DNA from: Delftia acidovorans
GTDB lineage: Bacteria > Pseudomonadota > Gammaproteobacteria > Burkholderiales > Burkholderiaceae_C
Direction of reading: 5' to 3'
DNA length: 64,000 bases
NCBI GenBank assembly: GCA_031286585.1
Contig: JAITUC010000038.1
Span: 620,001 to 684,000 of the forward strand
The position numbers and the translations under genes are program-made. The notes under the pieces are model-generated. The model was not told the DNA's origin. It was given only the letters and a program-made list of their open reading frames with translations, and did no database searches. Shown piece after piece: positions 1-9,121 of this stretch (position 1 is the first letter of the stretch; every line of letters begins with the position of its first letter).

Positions 1-473
1 GCACAATCCTCAAGCAGAGCAACTCCGCGCTTCCGACACAGCTCGGCTATGGCCTCGATGTCTCTCACAGCTGCACCATAGAGGTGAGTGACAACAACTG
101 CATCGACGCCCATTTCAATTGCCTTCTCGACATCGGCAATTGATACATTGTGCGTGGAGACATCCACATCCATGAAATACGGCTCGGCACCAATTGCCAA
201 TATTGCAGCCGATGTGTACATTCCAGCGTTCGCAACTGTCGCAATCAACGATCCAGGCTTGATCTGCAAAGCCTTCATTGACAGCTCAATGGCATCGGTC
301 CCATTGGCCACACTAATACAATGACTTACTCCAATGTACTCCGCAAAAGCATTCTCAAATTTCTTTACCTCCGATCCAAGTATCAGCCAACCACTGTTTA
401 CAACTTGTTTCAAAACAGACAAGATGTCATCTTGATAAGCTCTGACACGCTTGGAAAGATCATTTATTTGCAT
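1..473 (-). CDS. DegT/DnrJ/EryC1-family sugar aminotransferase, 3' end cut by window edge
   Basis: PLP-dependent aminotransferase of the type that converts keto nucleotide sugars to amino sugars. About 157 N-terminal residues are present. They read MQINDLSKRVRAYQDD, then NSGWLILGSEVKKFENAFA, SVANGTDAIEL (PLP phosphate-binding region) and VVVTHLYGA, and stop at LLEDC, the start of the Asp motif that contacts the PLP ring. The catalytic lysine lies beyond the edge. The ATG at 473 follows an 81-base gap after the membrane-protein gene, so it is probably the last visible member of the polysaccharide operon. The spacing resembles QdtB/FdtB-type 3-aminotransferases more than the perosamine synthase homologue at 9122-10210, but the substrate cannot be decided from this fragment. 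Confidence 0.85.
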   Translation of the reverse strand, partial: MQINDLSKRVRAYQDDILSVLKQVVNSGWLILGSEVKKFENAFAEYIGVSHCISVANGTDAIELSMKALQIKPGSLIATVANAGMYTSAAILAIGAEPYFMDVDVSTHNVSIADVEKAIEMGVDAVVVTHLYGAAVRDIEAIAELCRKRGVALLEDC

Positions 474-554
474 TTTTTACTCCACAATCCCAAATCATCA
501 AATTTTTTTCCATCGTCAACAGTTAATCATAACAATCAACGATGCGACACCAAA

Positions 555-2771
555 TCAACACGGATTCTTTGAATCCATGAAGTGTGAATTCTTACTATCT
601 ATCGGCTTTATTTCTATGCTGTCCATCATGAAAGAAAGACCATAATAATCAATAACGCTTTCAGATTGCAAGCTTATTGAATTAACACCACTCTTTAGAG
701 ATTTACCACTAATATTCCCCTCGACATCATTGCCTGTAACAATGATATCGATCGGTTCATCATTGATGAATATTTTGAGATTCTTTGCGATATTCTGACT
801 GGCAGCAGCCGTCAACTTGAGCCTCAGAGCATACTCATCATCAGCTGGTATTAATTCGAAATATAAATTTGTGTTTTTGCTGAAGCTCCAAGCCGACGCC
901 GACTTGTTTCTTCCTGCGATGGACCATTCGGCTTCCCGCCAACCGTTACCCCAAATTGGCAACTCCAGACTCCAGACATCGCCAAAACCCCACTTATAAC
1001 AGGCACCCACGCGGTAAGGAGACTTCCACAGAGTCCCTTTTAAAGGCCACGAGTTGGTGTAAAGGCCTGTGAAATCCTTTTCTTGATAGCCATCCACGCG
1101 CTCATCGGACATCAAGATGCCCTTGCCTACCTCCAGAACTACCACGTCATCTGGTGCAGTAGATGTCTGCTGAGTCGGATTTTTGGATGGTTCGAAGCCT
1201 GGCCCGCCCGCAGGCTCAGCCATCTCATAAATCCAACGGCCATTCTTCTCATAACAGTGACCAGTTCTCCCGAAAACATCGCGGCGCATCCATTCACCTG
1301 CAGGTTGTCTGCATATTTCCAGCGAAGTAATGGATCGACCCATCACGTAGGAAAGAGCATTTCCGAGATTCTCAGGAAGAAACATCCATGTGTGGCCCAG
1401 AAGATTACTATGGTCAAGCACAAGCACTGAAGAGCCACCAGCGCTCTTCTTGTATTTTTGGACAACCTCACTCAATAGTCTTTTTTGAACTGTTGAAATA
1501 TGATCGTAATGACTGAACTGATAAAGCTGATACAAAGAACCAAAAAACAGTCCAACGCCAAACAACAAAAAAACCGCAGTTCGGCTTTTTTTCAAAATCA
1601 TCGACAGTACACCTATCCAAAGTAGCGCAGCCCCCGGGCTCGCAGCTATGAATGTGCGCTGACTAATGACAACATGAGATGGCGAAAATATATATGGAAA
1701 ATATCCAGCCAATGCGATAATCATTCCAACAAGAATCATTCTTATTGAAGAAAAATTATCTACTTCATTTCTCAAAGGCGCAGAACTATTGATATTGATT
1801 TTTTTGAATACCAAAAAAAATACAGCAATGACGAAACACCAGGCTACCAGGTAGGCTATATTTGAGAAGGGCTGACCATGAATCATGGCAATAGAATCCA
1901 GCCACCCTCCCAGTAGTAAATGGAAGCCCCCAACGGTAAACAATTTCGGCAATACTGCGTAAACAGCGGAAATTCCGTTTTCGCCGATAAGACTGGCTTG
2001 ATAGGTTGCGGACCCACTACCTTTTGCACCAGAGACTACAGAAGCGAGATATGCTCCGTACAGTCCCAATCCGAAAAAGTAGATAAACAGCACATTCCAT
2101 TTTTGCCAAACAAATCGAATAGCCTTGGAAAATCCAAATTTGATGTAAAAGTAGCCCGGAACAAACAAGAGCAAGGCAAAGGAAGTCTCATACATCGCAA
2201 GGCCAGCGACACTGCAAGCACTCGCGATTATCGCAGAAGGTATGGAGATCTTCGGTTTTTCCGCTTCTAGCGAATATATTGTCGCGCAAGCACCCAGAAG
2301 CGACAAGGTAATGGCCCAATCAATATGAATTCCTCTCAATGCTATCTGCATGGTGTCCGCAGGATAAACAATGAAAAGAAGGACAGCCATCGCACCTAAT
2401 ACTCTTGAGTGGCTCATCCTTAAGATAAGCCATCCCCCGGCCAACCCCTTCAATAGCAACGCAGCTATCAGCAGAACATGCCAAGCGACAAAAGAATGAG
2501 GACTCAATCTATCGGCTATTGCGTGAGTAAGTATCGTCAGCGGCCGCATCGCGAAATGCGGAGCTACTCCATCAGGACCGGTAATATAAAATATTCCGTA
2601 TTTCTGATAAAGCCCAAGAATACCCCACTCTTCAATAAGCGCTCCCATTTCAAACCCAAAAGGAAGCCAGAGTGCAACGACACATAAGCCTGCCAGCACC
2701 GCATACCAGACAAGATATGAAATTTGATTTTTCTTATATAGCAAAATATTGCCCAATAATAAATATATCAA
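555..2771 (-). CDS. large polytopic membrane protein of the polysaccharide locus, function unknown
   Basis: A 738-residue protein with roughly ten or more hydrophobic segments in the first ~430 residues. A soluble C-terminal part follows, predicted mostly beta, with the phrase FINDEPIDIIV near the end. The arrangement of multipass membrane domain plus sugar-binding-like tail resembles GT-C glycosyltransferases or YfhO-like proteins, but I see no diagnostic motif. The frame opens at a TTG (2771) eight bases after the acyltransferase stop, and no ATG occurs until residue 42. The gene is AT-rich like its neighbours, which suggests acquisition with the cluster. It could be a glycosyltransferase using a lipid-linked donor or a polymer-modifying enzyme. 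Confidence 0.7.
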   Translation of the reverse strand: MIYLLLGNILLYKKNQISYLVWYAVLAGLCVVALWLPFGFEMGALIEEWGILGLYQKYGIFYITGPDGVAPHFAMRPLTILTHAIADRLSPHSFVAWHVLLIAALLLKGLAGGWLILRMSHSRVLGAMAVLLFIVYPADTMQIALRGIHIDWAITLSLLGACATIYSLEAEKPKISIPSAIIASACSVAGLAMYETSFALLLFVPGYFYIKFGFSKAIRFVWQKWNVLFIYFFGLGLYGAYLASVVSGAKGSGSATYQASLIGENGISAVYAVLPKLFTVGGFHLLLGGWLDSIAMIHGQPFSNIAYLVAWCFVIAVFFLVFKKININSSAPLRNEVDNFSSIRMILVGMIIALAGYFPYIFSPSHVVISQRTFIAASPGAALLWIGVLSMILKKSRTAVFLLFGVGLFFGSLYQLYQFSHYDHISTVQKRLLSEVVQKYKKSAGGSSVLVLDHSNLLGHTWMFLPENLGNALSYVMGRSITSLEICRQPAGEWMRRDVFGRTGHCYEKNGRWIYEMAEPAGGPGFEPSKNPTQQTSTAPDDVVVLEVGKGILMSDERVDGYQEKDFTGLYTNSWPLKGTLWKSPYRVGACYKWGFGDVWSLELPIWGNGWREAEWSIAGRNKSASAWSFSKNTNLYFELIPADDEYALRLKLTAAASQNIAKNLKIFINDEPIDIIVTGNDVEGNISGKSLKSGVNSISLQSESVIDYYGLSFMMDSIEIKPIDSKNSHFMDSKNPC

Positions 2772-2779
2772 CCAGCTTT

Positions 2780-3430
2780 TTAATCAATACAATGTGCAGG
2801 AACACCTACATACGTGCCCTTTTTATCAAGATTATCTTTCACGACCCCTCCCGCACCCACCACAATTTCATCATTGATTTCGATTCCATCAATGACGGTC
2901 GCGCCCGCGCCAATCATTACAAATCCCCCGACTTTGCAACGACCGGCCACCGTGGAGTTTACTGAAATATGTGTATAGGCTCCTATTGAACATTCATGTT
3001 CAACGACAGCTCCCGAATTGACAATGCATCCATCTCCAATCTGGGCTAATGGTCCAATATGTGCCAGATGACCAATAAAGCACCCCCTACCTATTACACA
3101 GCCGGCCCCGATACTTGCTCGAGGTGAAGTCAATGTGGCAGTTTCCCAGCCTAGAGAATCAATCAAGGACTGCATTTCCGCGCGGCGCCTCCCATTGCCT
3201 GAAGCAGGAAACGCCGCCCATCCTTGTTTCAGCAGGCCCTGTACCTTGCTAGAAACTACGGGAAAGCCTAGAAAATTCTCACCCTCTCTCGCATTCTCAT
3301 CCCAAAATAGCAGGTCAGCCACTCCTGCAGCCAAGGCCACATCTGCTGCAGCACGCGCGTGACCTCCGAAACCGAGAACAAGTAAGCCAGAAAAATTTCC
3401 GAGGGAAGAGAAGTGCAAGCGCTGCTTCAT
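2780..3430 (-). CDS. PerB/PglD/NeuD-type sugar N-acetyltransferase (probable GDP-perosamine N-acetyltransferase)
   Basis: A 216-residue acyltransferase. The N-terminal Rossmann-like part binds the nucleotide sugar (LVLGFGGHARAAADVALAAG, residues about 16-35). The C-terminal left-handed beta-helix is built of hexapeptide repeats (IGRGCFIGHLAHIG onward). The catalytic-base histidine is visible in NSGAVVEHECSIG, and the helix ends in the usual YVGVPA. The start codon overlaps the stop of the upstream glycosyltransferase gene by 4 bases (ATGA), so the two are translationally coupled. PerB acetylates GDP-perosamine at N4. The presence of gmd and a perosamine-synthase-like gene in the same operon makes that the likeliest role, with another UDP- or dTDP-amino sugar as the alternative. 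Confidence 0.82.
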   Translation of the reverse strand: MKQRLHFSSLGNFSGLLVLGFGGHARAAADVALAAGVADLLFWDENAREGENFLGFPVVSSKVQGLLKQGWAAFPASGNGRRRAEMQSLIDSLGWETATLTSPRASIGAGCVIGRGCFIGHLAHIGPLAQIGDGCIVNSGAVVEHECSIGAYTHISVNSTVAGRCKVGGFVMIGAGATVIDGIEINDEIVVGAGGVVKDNLDKKGTYVGVPAHCID

Positions 3431-5097
3431 GTGAAATTCTCTGCAGTTTCAGCTGGAGATTCAACCATACCTTCAAGGATTTGCAAATGCTCGCTCGTTA
3501 CGGTTGACCACGATCGCTTGCTCAAAGCACTATAGAAAGGATGCTGTATTTTCAGCAATTCGTCTCTATTTTTCAGTGCCCACTCCATGCGCGTTGCCAT
3601 ATCTTTCCAATTGTATGGATCAAAAAATGTGGCAACCTGTAAGGTTGTATCGGTCAAGACCTCTTCGGCAACGGAAATCCGGGACATCACTACCGGAGTT
3701 CCCACAGATAACGCTTCTGTAAAAGTGAATGGACAGCCACCTTCGCTCAAGCTAGGATTTACCGCTATATGTGCCAAGCGATAGCAAGCCGCCAGTTCGG
3801 AGACACTTAAACCATGCAGGAAAATAACATCATTTCCCAAACGATGGTCAATAATGAAGCGCTTTACCTCGGGAGAGGAATGCATATTCCCGGTGAGGAT
3901 CAGTTTATAGCCAAGGAACCTTTTTCTCAACAAATATTCATATGCGGTTAATAATGAAATTACATTTTTATGCGGCCTTATCTGGCTGGCATAAAATATA
4001 AATTTGAAATCGCGGTTCTTAAAAGTCGCTGTATAGAATGAGCTGTCATTGCGTTCCATTGCTCTCTGCAATAGCGATTGACAATAGTAACGCGAGGTGG
4101 CATCGGCATCGGGAAAGCCAGCCACGTCAATCCATTTCGAAAGATCGTTGGCAGCATGTTTCACAACAGCGACTGATTCCGGGGACTTTTGATATCGGTC
4201 AATCAATGTTTCCCATTTCACTGTTTCGCTGTACGTTACAAAGCGATCTCCTTGGGATATGGAATCGCTGATAGCTTCAAAGCTTTTCAAATAACGATTT
4301 CCGCCAATTTTTGCAAATCCTGTAGGAAAATCCCTTAAAACAACGTCTGGAACGCACATCAATCGAGGCGCTCGAATCTGATTGAAACTCGGCCAGAATG
4401 CGGTGGGACAATACCATGCGCGCACCTTGATCTGATCATCGATCAGCTGGTGCATACGCTGAATTTCGACTTTTTGCATTTCGTCAAAAATTCGCAAAAG
4501 CCAATCTTCTTTTTCTGGATTAGAAAGAAAAGATTTAACCTTCAAGCCTGCTTGTTTCCATATTTTTCTTGATGAGCTTGGCAGCAGATGAACTGATTCT
4601 CTGGCAAGCTTGAGAACCAAGGCCAACAGCACTATGGGAGATGCAATCAGCAGCAGGGGAATGAGCAGTGAAAGTACTGCTACTGCCTGAACTACAAATA
4701 TCAGTAAGGAAAGAATGCCATGCACGGCAACGGCATGGGCCGCCAAGCGATGCCGCAAAGCATCGACCCCTTGCAGAACCATGGTTGCCAAGCGCTGATG
4801 CCATTTGGGAAAGCTTTTTTTTCTGGAGCTGAATTTCCGCCATGTTTCGAATGCTTTCAGGGCATAAGGCTTGCCATCTGGCGAAACGATATCAACAGAA
4901 TCCATGCAGATCTTCTCACTCTCGAAAAGATCCCGCAGTGACTTTCTCGACCAGCTCGGACACACAATGATGAAACGGGTGTTCTCAAGGCCTTCCGCTC
5001 CCTTGAGAAACATCGCAAGATAGCGTCCCAAGCCTTCACTTCGAAGATCGGTCATTGGCGGAAAGGCCAAATAGATGCCGTATTGTTTCAAAGACAT
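3427..5097 (-). CDS. glycosyltransferase, GT4-like (GT-B fold)
   Basis: A 556-residue protein with a recognisable C-terminal GT4 domain: FIFYASQIRPHKN (donor-binding opening), then LILTGN, VIFLHGLSVSELAACYRLA, and the EX7E-type segment around SEGGCPFTFTEALSVGTPV. A hydrophobic stretch at about residues 120-170 in the N-terminal half suggests membrane association, which is unusual for a plain GT4 enzyme. I chose ATG 5097 over the upstream TTG because GAGGTG precedes it at good spacing. It overlaps the preceding gene by 10 bases. It probably adds a sugar to the O-polysaccharide repeat at the cytoplasmic face. Linkage and donor (possibly GDP-N-acetylperosamine) are inference. Confidence 0.82.
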   Translation of the reverse strand: MSLKQYGIYLAFPPMTDLRSEGLGRYLAMFLKGAEGLENTRFIIVCPSWSRKSLRDLFESEKICMDSVDIVSPDGKPYALKAFETWRKFSSRKKSFPKWHQRLATMVLQGVDALRHRLAAHAVAVHGILSLLIFVVQAVAVLSLLIPLLLIASPIVLLALVLKLARESVHLLPSSSRKIWKQAGLKVKSFLSNPEKEDWLLRIFDEMQKVEIQRMHQLIDDQIKVRAWYCPTAFWPSFNQIRAPRLMCVPDVVLRDFPTGFAKIGGNRYLKSFEAISDSISQGDRFVTYSETVKWETLIDRYQKSPESVAVVKHAANDLSKWIDVAGFPDADATSRYYCQSLLQRAMERNDSSFYTATFKNRDFKFIFYASQIRPHKNVISLLTAYEYLLRKRFLGYKLILTGNMHSSPEVKRFIIDHRLGNDVIFLHGLSVSELAACYRLAHIAVNPSLSEGGCPFTFTEALSVGTPVVMSRISVAEEVLTDTTLQVATFFDPYNWKDMATRMEWALKNRDELLKIQHPFYSALSKRSWSTVTSEHLQILEGMVESPAETAENFT

Positions 5098-7385
5098 ACG
5101 CGCACCTCTTGCCAATATGCACGACCATGGCTCGAACTGCGTTGCTCCTGCAATTTCTCTGCTGAAGGCAATTTTTCGCGCAAAGCAATGGAATTGGTCT
5201 CCATCTCTTTCAGCTGCCTGGCCATATTTCGCGGTTTGTCTGGATCCATCCAGGTCAGATTCAATGAAAATTGCTGGTCTATTTCATGCATGGCTGGATA
5301 TTCACTGGACAAAGCCGGCACTCCAACGCAGGCGGCCTCCACGACAGCAAAAGTTCCATTATCTATGCTACCTGCATGCCAAAGAAATTTGGCTTGGGCC
5401 AAGATTTTTCTATACACTGCATCTGGCAATTCACCCATCAACTCGACATGTCTGCGAAATTGCCTGCTGGACTTGAATAAATTCCCCATCATCTTGAGAT
5501 GAGGCCTATCCAAAGAGGTGATGTTTTTCGTATCAACTCCCGTAACACGGCAATCCAGCTGGCCATCCAGTTCTTCGTAGTAGATACGCAAAGCCTCTGC
5601 AGCATTAGTGTGATTTTTGTGTGGTGCAGCGTTGGTTGTCCAAATAAAATATGGCTTTTGCGAACACTCTTCATCAATCGTCTGCCGTATGATGGGAAAA
5701 TTAGGCGCCAACATTGGGACTTTGGCCACTTTCCTGGAACTTACTCCTGCATATTGCAGAGCATCTTCGGCGGTGAAATCGGTTGTGACAAGCACTCTCT
5801 GGGCAATTCTTGCAGCATCCAGAAAGGGTCTGTCGGCTCCAAACGGAAGCACATCTGCATATCTCTGCAAATAATCGTAAACCATCAGAACAATGGGCTT
5901 TATTGGAAGAATGGGACACGATAGTCTGTCGCTGACTATGATCCATAAGTCGCAATCCTGCAATTGATGAATTCCATCATCAGGAACAATGTACCTGTCT
6001 GAAGTGGGTTCCCAGCCATCAAATCCTGCATAGCGCATGGCCCTCCGAGCTTCTTGAGCCGAAAATAGCTTCCAATTGAACGGCCGACGAGCTATTTCAT
6101 CCGGGAGATCGCAGAAATCGTCCTCCCCATAAAGTGTAGGATCATCAAGATGCAATAAAACGATGTCAGCGTCTTCACCCCACTGCCGGCTCCCTTCATA
6201 CAATGCCTGAGCCAATGCCTGCGCACCTCTAAGACTTCCGCCTCTGTATCTGATCGGCAATACAATGGCTATTTTTTTTCTTTTAGCTCTCAGAGGTCTA
6301 CCTGCCTGCTCCTTTTTCCAGTCACTCAACCCCAATTCAATTCGTTTGAATTCGCTACGCCAGGATTCAATGCAGTTTTCCATCTTCATTGGTTCCAGCA
6401 AGATGGTCTGGCTTGAACGGATCGAATCAATAAGCGAGTTGTCACCCGCCAGGATCTTTTCAATTTTCGCCCTGGCTTCTTTTTTTGTTTCACAACGGCC
6501 AGGAAGACCAATTCCACCCATTCGATCCAAAATTCCGCCAGACATGAAAATCAGCGGCATACCCGCACGAATAGCCTCAAACGGATGATAATGAATGTGG
6601 TTCGGCTCTTGACTGTGATAATACATGACGCGACTTTGCGTCATATTCAACTTATGCCTGACATCATCCACGAATCCAAGGACTTTTGGATCATCTACAT
6701 GAATGGGCTGTGCACCAGCTATGACATAATTCAATCCATGGAAATCCTTTGAAAAATCTTCATAGATTTTCCTGTAGTACCCATTAAATCCGATGTCGGG
6801 ACAAACAAAATAAATCTGATTTTCCGAGCCTCTCCAATCTTCAGACTGCGTTATGTTTGCCAAACCCAAAGGCAGATAGCTTCGACGGTTTTTTATGAAG
6901 TCAGCTTCTTCATCTGCCAGATGCGAATATGCCTCTCCGAAATAAAATCGGCGACCCAGTTTCTTGAAGGCATGCTGAATCCCGAAATAATCAACCTGGA
7001 AAGTGTAAGAACTCGATTTATCCAAGCCATATGCACGCCAGATAACTGCACCACTGAAATAATTGGCAACATTTATCAAGACAGCAGGATCATGAAGCAC
7101 CAAAAAAACCACATCGAAGTGGTTATTCGCAATTTCCCAAGCTTCCTTACTGGCACCTCGGTACCAATCGGCATCGTTCAGGATCTTCAATTCTTTTGCC
7201 GGAATATCAAGTCCAGCATCTTCAGACCAGTCTACATTGGCACTTCTGAATCCTGGATCAGAAGGATAATTTTTCGGCAGAAATATCTTTTGAATCCCAA
7301 TCTTCTTGAGGATCGAAAGCTCGAACTTTCGAGCAGAGGTATGATTCAAAAGCCACATCACCCTCAACGCATTTTCAGGATTCAT
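5088..7385 (-). CDS. two-domain glycosyltransferase
   Basis: A 765-residue protein that appears to contain two GT-B transferase modules. The first (about residues 1-370) ends with a donor-site-like segment HYHPFEAIRAGMPLIFMSGG. The second (about 375-765) starts at KKIAIVLPIRYRGGSLRGAQ and contains YFIWTTNAAPHKN and FAVVEAACVGVPALSSEYPA, the GT4 donor-binding region with its conserved Glu. Fused transferases are common in ABC-dependent O-antigen loci, where one polypeptide makes two linkages of the repeat. The start overlaps the wzt stop by 4 bases. The two modules may use the same or different donors. Confidence 0.8.
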   Translation of the reverse strand: MNPENALRVMWLLNHTSARKFELSILKKIGIQKIFLPKNYPSDPGFRSANVDWSEDAGLDIPAKELKILNDADWYRGASKEAWEIANNHFDVVFLVLHDPAVLINVANYFSGAVIWRAYGLDKSSSYTFQVDYFGIQHAFKKLGRRFYFGEAYSHLADEEADFIKNRRSYLPLGLANITQSEDWRGSENQIYFVCPDIGFNGYYRKIYEDFSKDFHGLNYVIAGAQPIHVDDPKVLGFVDDVRHKLNMTQSRVMYYHSQEPNHIHYHPFEAIRAGMPLIFMSGGILDRMGGIGLPGRCETKKEARAKIEKILAGDNSLIDSIRSSQTILLEPMKMENCIESWRSEFKRIELGLSDWKKEQAGRPLRAKRKKIAIVLPIRYRGGSLRGAQALAQALYEGSRQWGEDADIVLLHLDDPTLYGEDDFCDLPDEIARRPFNWKLFSAQEARRAMRYAGFDGWEPTSDRYIVPDDGIHQLQDCDLWIIVSDRLSCPILPIKPIVLMVYDYLQRYADVLPFGADRPFLDAARIAQRVLVTTDFTAEDALQYAGVSSRKVAKVPMLAPNFPIIRQTIDEECSQKPYFIWTTNAAPHKNHTNAAEALRIYYEELDGQLDCRVTGVDTKNITSLDRPHLKMMGNLFKSSRQFRRHVELMGELPDAVYRKILAQAKFLWHAGSIDNGTFAVVEAACVGVPALSSEYPAMHEIDQQFSLNLTWMDPDKPRNMARQLKEMETNSIALREKLPSAEKLQEQRSSSHGRAYWQEVRVCL

Positions 7386-8137
7386 AGTATTCCATTATTA
7401 GTTTTATATACACTCACCGCATTTTTGATGTCCCCATCAAAAATGATCTCTCCATGATCAAAAACCAATCCACGCTGGCAGAAATTCTCCAATGCCTTGA
7501 AATCGTGGGATGCCAATATGAGTATCTCGGCTTGTTCAATCAGCCCTGCAATCCGCCGTTGAGCCTTTTCCATAAAATTTGCATCTCCGGCGCCAATCAC
7601 CTCATCCAGCAAAAGAACATCACCGCCTACGGCGGTAGATATTGCAAATGCCAGCCGCACCTGCATGCCTGCTGAATAGGTTTTTATGGGATAGTCTATG
7701 AATTCCCCGAGACCTGCAAACTCAACAATTTCAGCTTCCTTCTTGCGCATGAACGCAGGAGAAAGGCCCAACAGCAGTCCTCTATAGAGGATATTCTCGC
7801 GACCTGTAGCATCTGGCTCGAAACCCAGACTGAGATCAAAAAGAGAGCGTATTTCCCCTTCCACGTTCAATTGACCACTGGAAATTGGATACAGGCCAGC
7901 AATCGTTTTCAGAAAAGTACTTTTCCCAGCCCCGTTGTGCCCTATCAGTCCAATTCGTTCACCAGCTCTTATTTCAAGGTTAATGTTCTTTAGCGCATGC
8001 ACATCATGCAGACGGCCACCTTTTTCGTCTTGCCTGCGAAAAACATTGGTCAAAAATGACTTTAACGAACGTTCCTTGAAGGCCACAGAGGCATAGTGCA
8101 AATTCACCGACTCCAGCCTGATATGTGGATTTTTCAT
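7382..8137 (-). CDS. wzt: polysaccharide ABC exporter ATP-binding protein
   Basis: A 251-residue ATPase of the KpsT/Wzt (ABC-2) family. Visible motifs are Walker A GHNGAGKST, signature YSAGMQVRLAFA, Walker B VLLLDEVIGAGD and H-loop LASHD. It couples ATP hydrolysis to export of undecaprenyl-linked polysaccharide through the Wzm pore encoded just upstream (4-base overlap). O9a-type Wzt proteins carry an extra ~180-residue C-terminal domain that recognises a capped glycan end. This protein stops right after the nucleotide-binding domain (ending VYKTNNGIL), so it lacks that domain. Export is then expected not to need a terminal cap, as in Klebsiella O2a-type systems. Confidence 0.92.
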   Translation of the reverse strand: MKNPHIRLESVNLHYASVAFKERSLKSFLTNVFRRQDEKGGRLHDVHALKNINLEIRAGERIGLIGHNGAGKSTFLKTIAGLYPISSGQLNVEGEIRSLFDLSLGFEPDATGRENILYRGLLLGLSPAFMRKKEAEIVEFAGLGEFIDYPIKTYSAGMQVRLAFAISTAVGGDVLLLDEVIGAGDANFMEKAQRRIAGLIEQAEILILASHDFKALENFCQRGLVFDHGEIIFDGDIKNAVSVYKTNNGIL

Positions 8138-8916
8138 AAATAGAAAATCACCTTGGATTCAGATCTCTTTCCTACAGCCCAAGCAATCAAAGCAAACACG
8201 GCCGCCAAGAGCAAGGAGTATGCGTAGTTTTCCCAAGTTGGCCATTGGCCTTCAAGCAATGGCGCCCGAATCAGCTGAAGCAAATGATATATAGGATTTT
8301 GATCTACTAAAAATTCCATACCACCTTGCCTGAACATCTTCGCCTCAAAATACACCGGAGAGATAAACCACAAGGCTTGCAATAACAGGCCTGCCGCATG
8401 GGGAATATCTCTGAATCTCACACCGACGTAGGCCAACAGAGTAGACAGGGGCCAAGCAATCAACGCAGCAATAGGAAATATACTGAAGGATGCCAGCCAA
8501 CACCAGCCAAAATTCTGGGGCATGACAATGATAGACCACCCATATACTGCCACGCTTGCCAATGCGAGAACTGCCAAACTTCCAATGGTCGTACGCAATG
8601 TATATATTGCCAGCGGGTGCTTGCACTGTCGAATATATGCATCTGCCTGAACAAAGGAAAGAGATCCACCGGTTACATTTGCCGCGATAAACTCCCAGAC
8701 GATGATGCCCGACAGCACATACGGCGCATATGTTGCTATGTCCGAGTTGAACATCTTGCTAAGAACGACAGCCAGCAAAGCTGTCATTCCCAGGGGCTGA
8801 ATAATCGACCACAAGGCTCCAAAAAAAGATCTGCGCCAACGAGACCTCAGATCAGACATAGCCAAATGAGTCCAAAAATATCTGGACTTCCAGATTCCTT
8901 GCCAATAGCTATACAT
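8134..8916 (-). CDS. wzm: polysaccharide ABC exporter permease
   Basis: A 260-residue ABC-2 permease with about six membrane segments. The N-terminal FWTHLAMSDLRSRWRRSFFGALWSIIQP block is the characteristic cytoplasmic interface helix of Wzm/KpsM proteins, and GVRFRDIPH is the conserved loop. Two Wzm subunits and two Wzt ATPases form the inner-membrane exporter for O-polysaccharide. I chose ATG 8916, which has a GGAG six bases ahead, over an in-frame TTG at 8928. The stop overlaps the wzt start. A 193-base gap separates it from the aminotransferase gene upstream. Confidence 0.92.
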   Translation of the reverse strand: MYSYWQGIWKSRYFWTHLAMSDLRSRWRRSFFGALWSIIQPLGMTALLAVVLSKMFNSDIATYAPYVLSGIIVWEFIAANVTGGSLSFVQADAYIRQCKHPLAIYTLRTTIGSLAVLALASVAVYGWSIIVMPQNFGWCWLASFSIFPIAALIAWPLSTLLAYVGVRFRDIPHAAGLLLQALWFISPVYFEAKMFRQGGMEFLVDQNPIYHLLQLIRAPLLEGQWPTWENYAYSLLLAAVFALIAWAVGKRSESKVIFYL

Positions 8917-9121
8917 CAGCAACTCCAAGTCCGATGTTTTTTCCAGAAATCATTGTTTTGTTATCTTTCCAAAATAAACATGGCTACAGCAAATCAAGTA
9001 TTTCATACCATATCGCTATTTTCTGGAAACTCATCAGTTCCAAAAAACAATCGGCACGCATTAATTTTCCGGATCATAGAATTAAATCATCCAAAAGCAA
9101 TGCGTAACGAACAATAACTCA
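8917..9121. other. AT-rich gene-free gap inside the polysaccharide locus
   Basis: No credible coding frame on either strand. The gap separates the sugar-nucleotide genes (manC, gmd, aminotransferase) from the exporter and transferase genes and coincides with the start of the strongly AT-rich section. It could hold an internal promoter or mark a recombination junction. I found no convincing promoter elements by eye. Confidence 0.5.
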
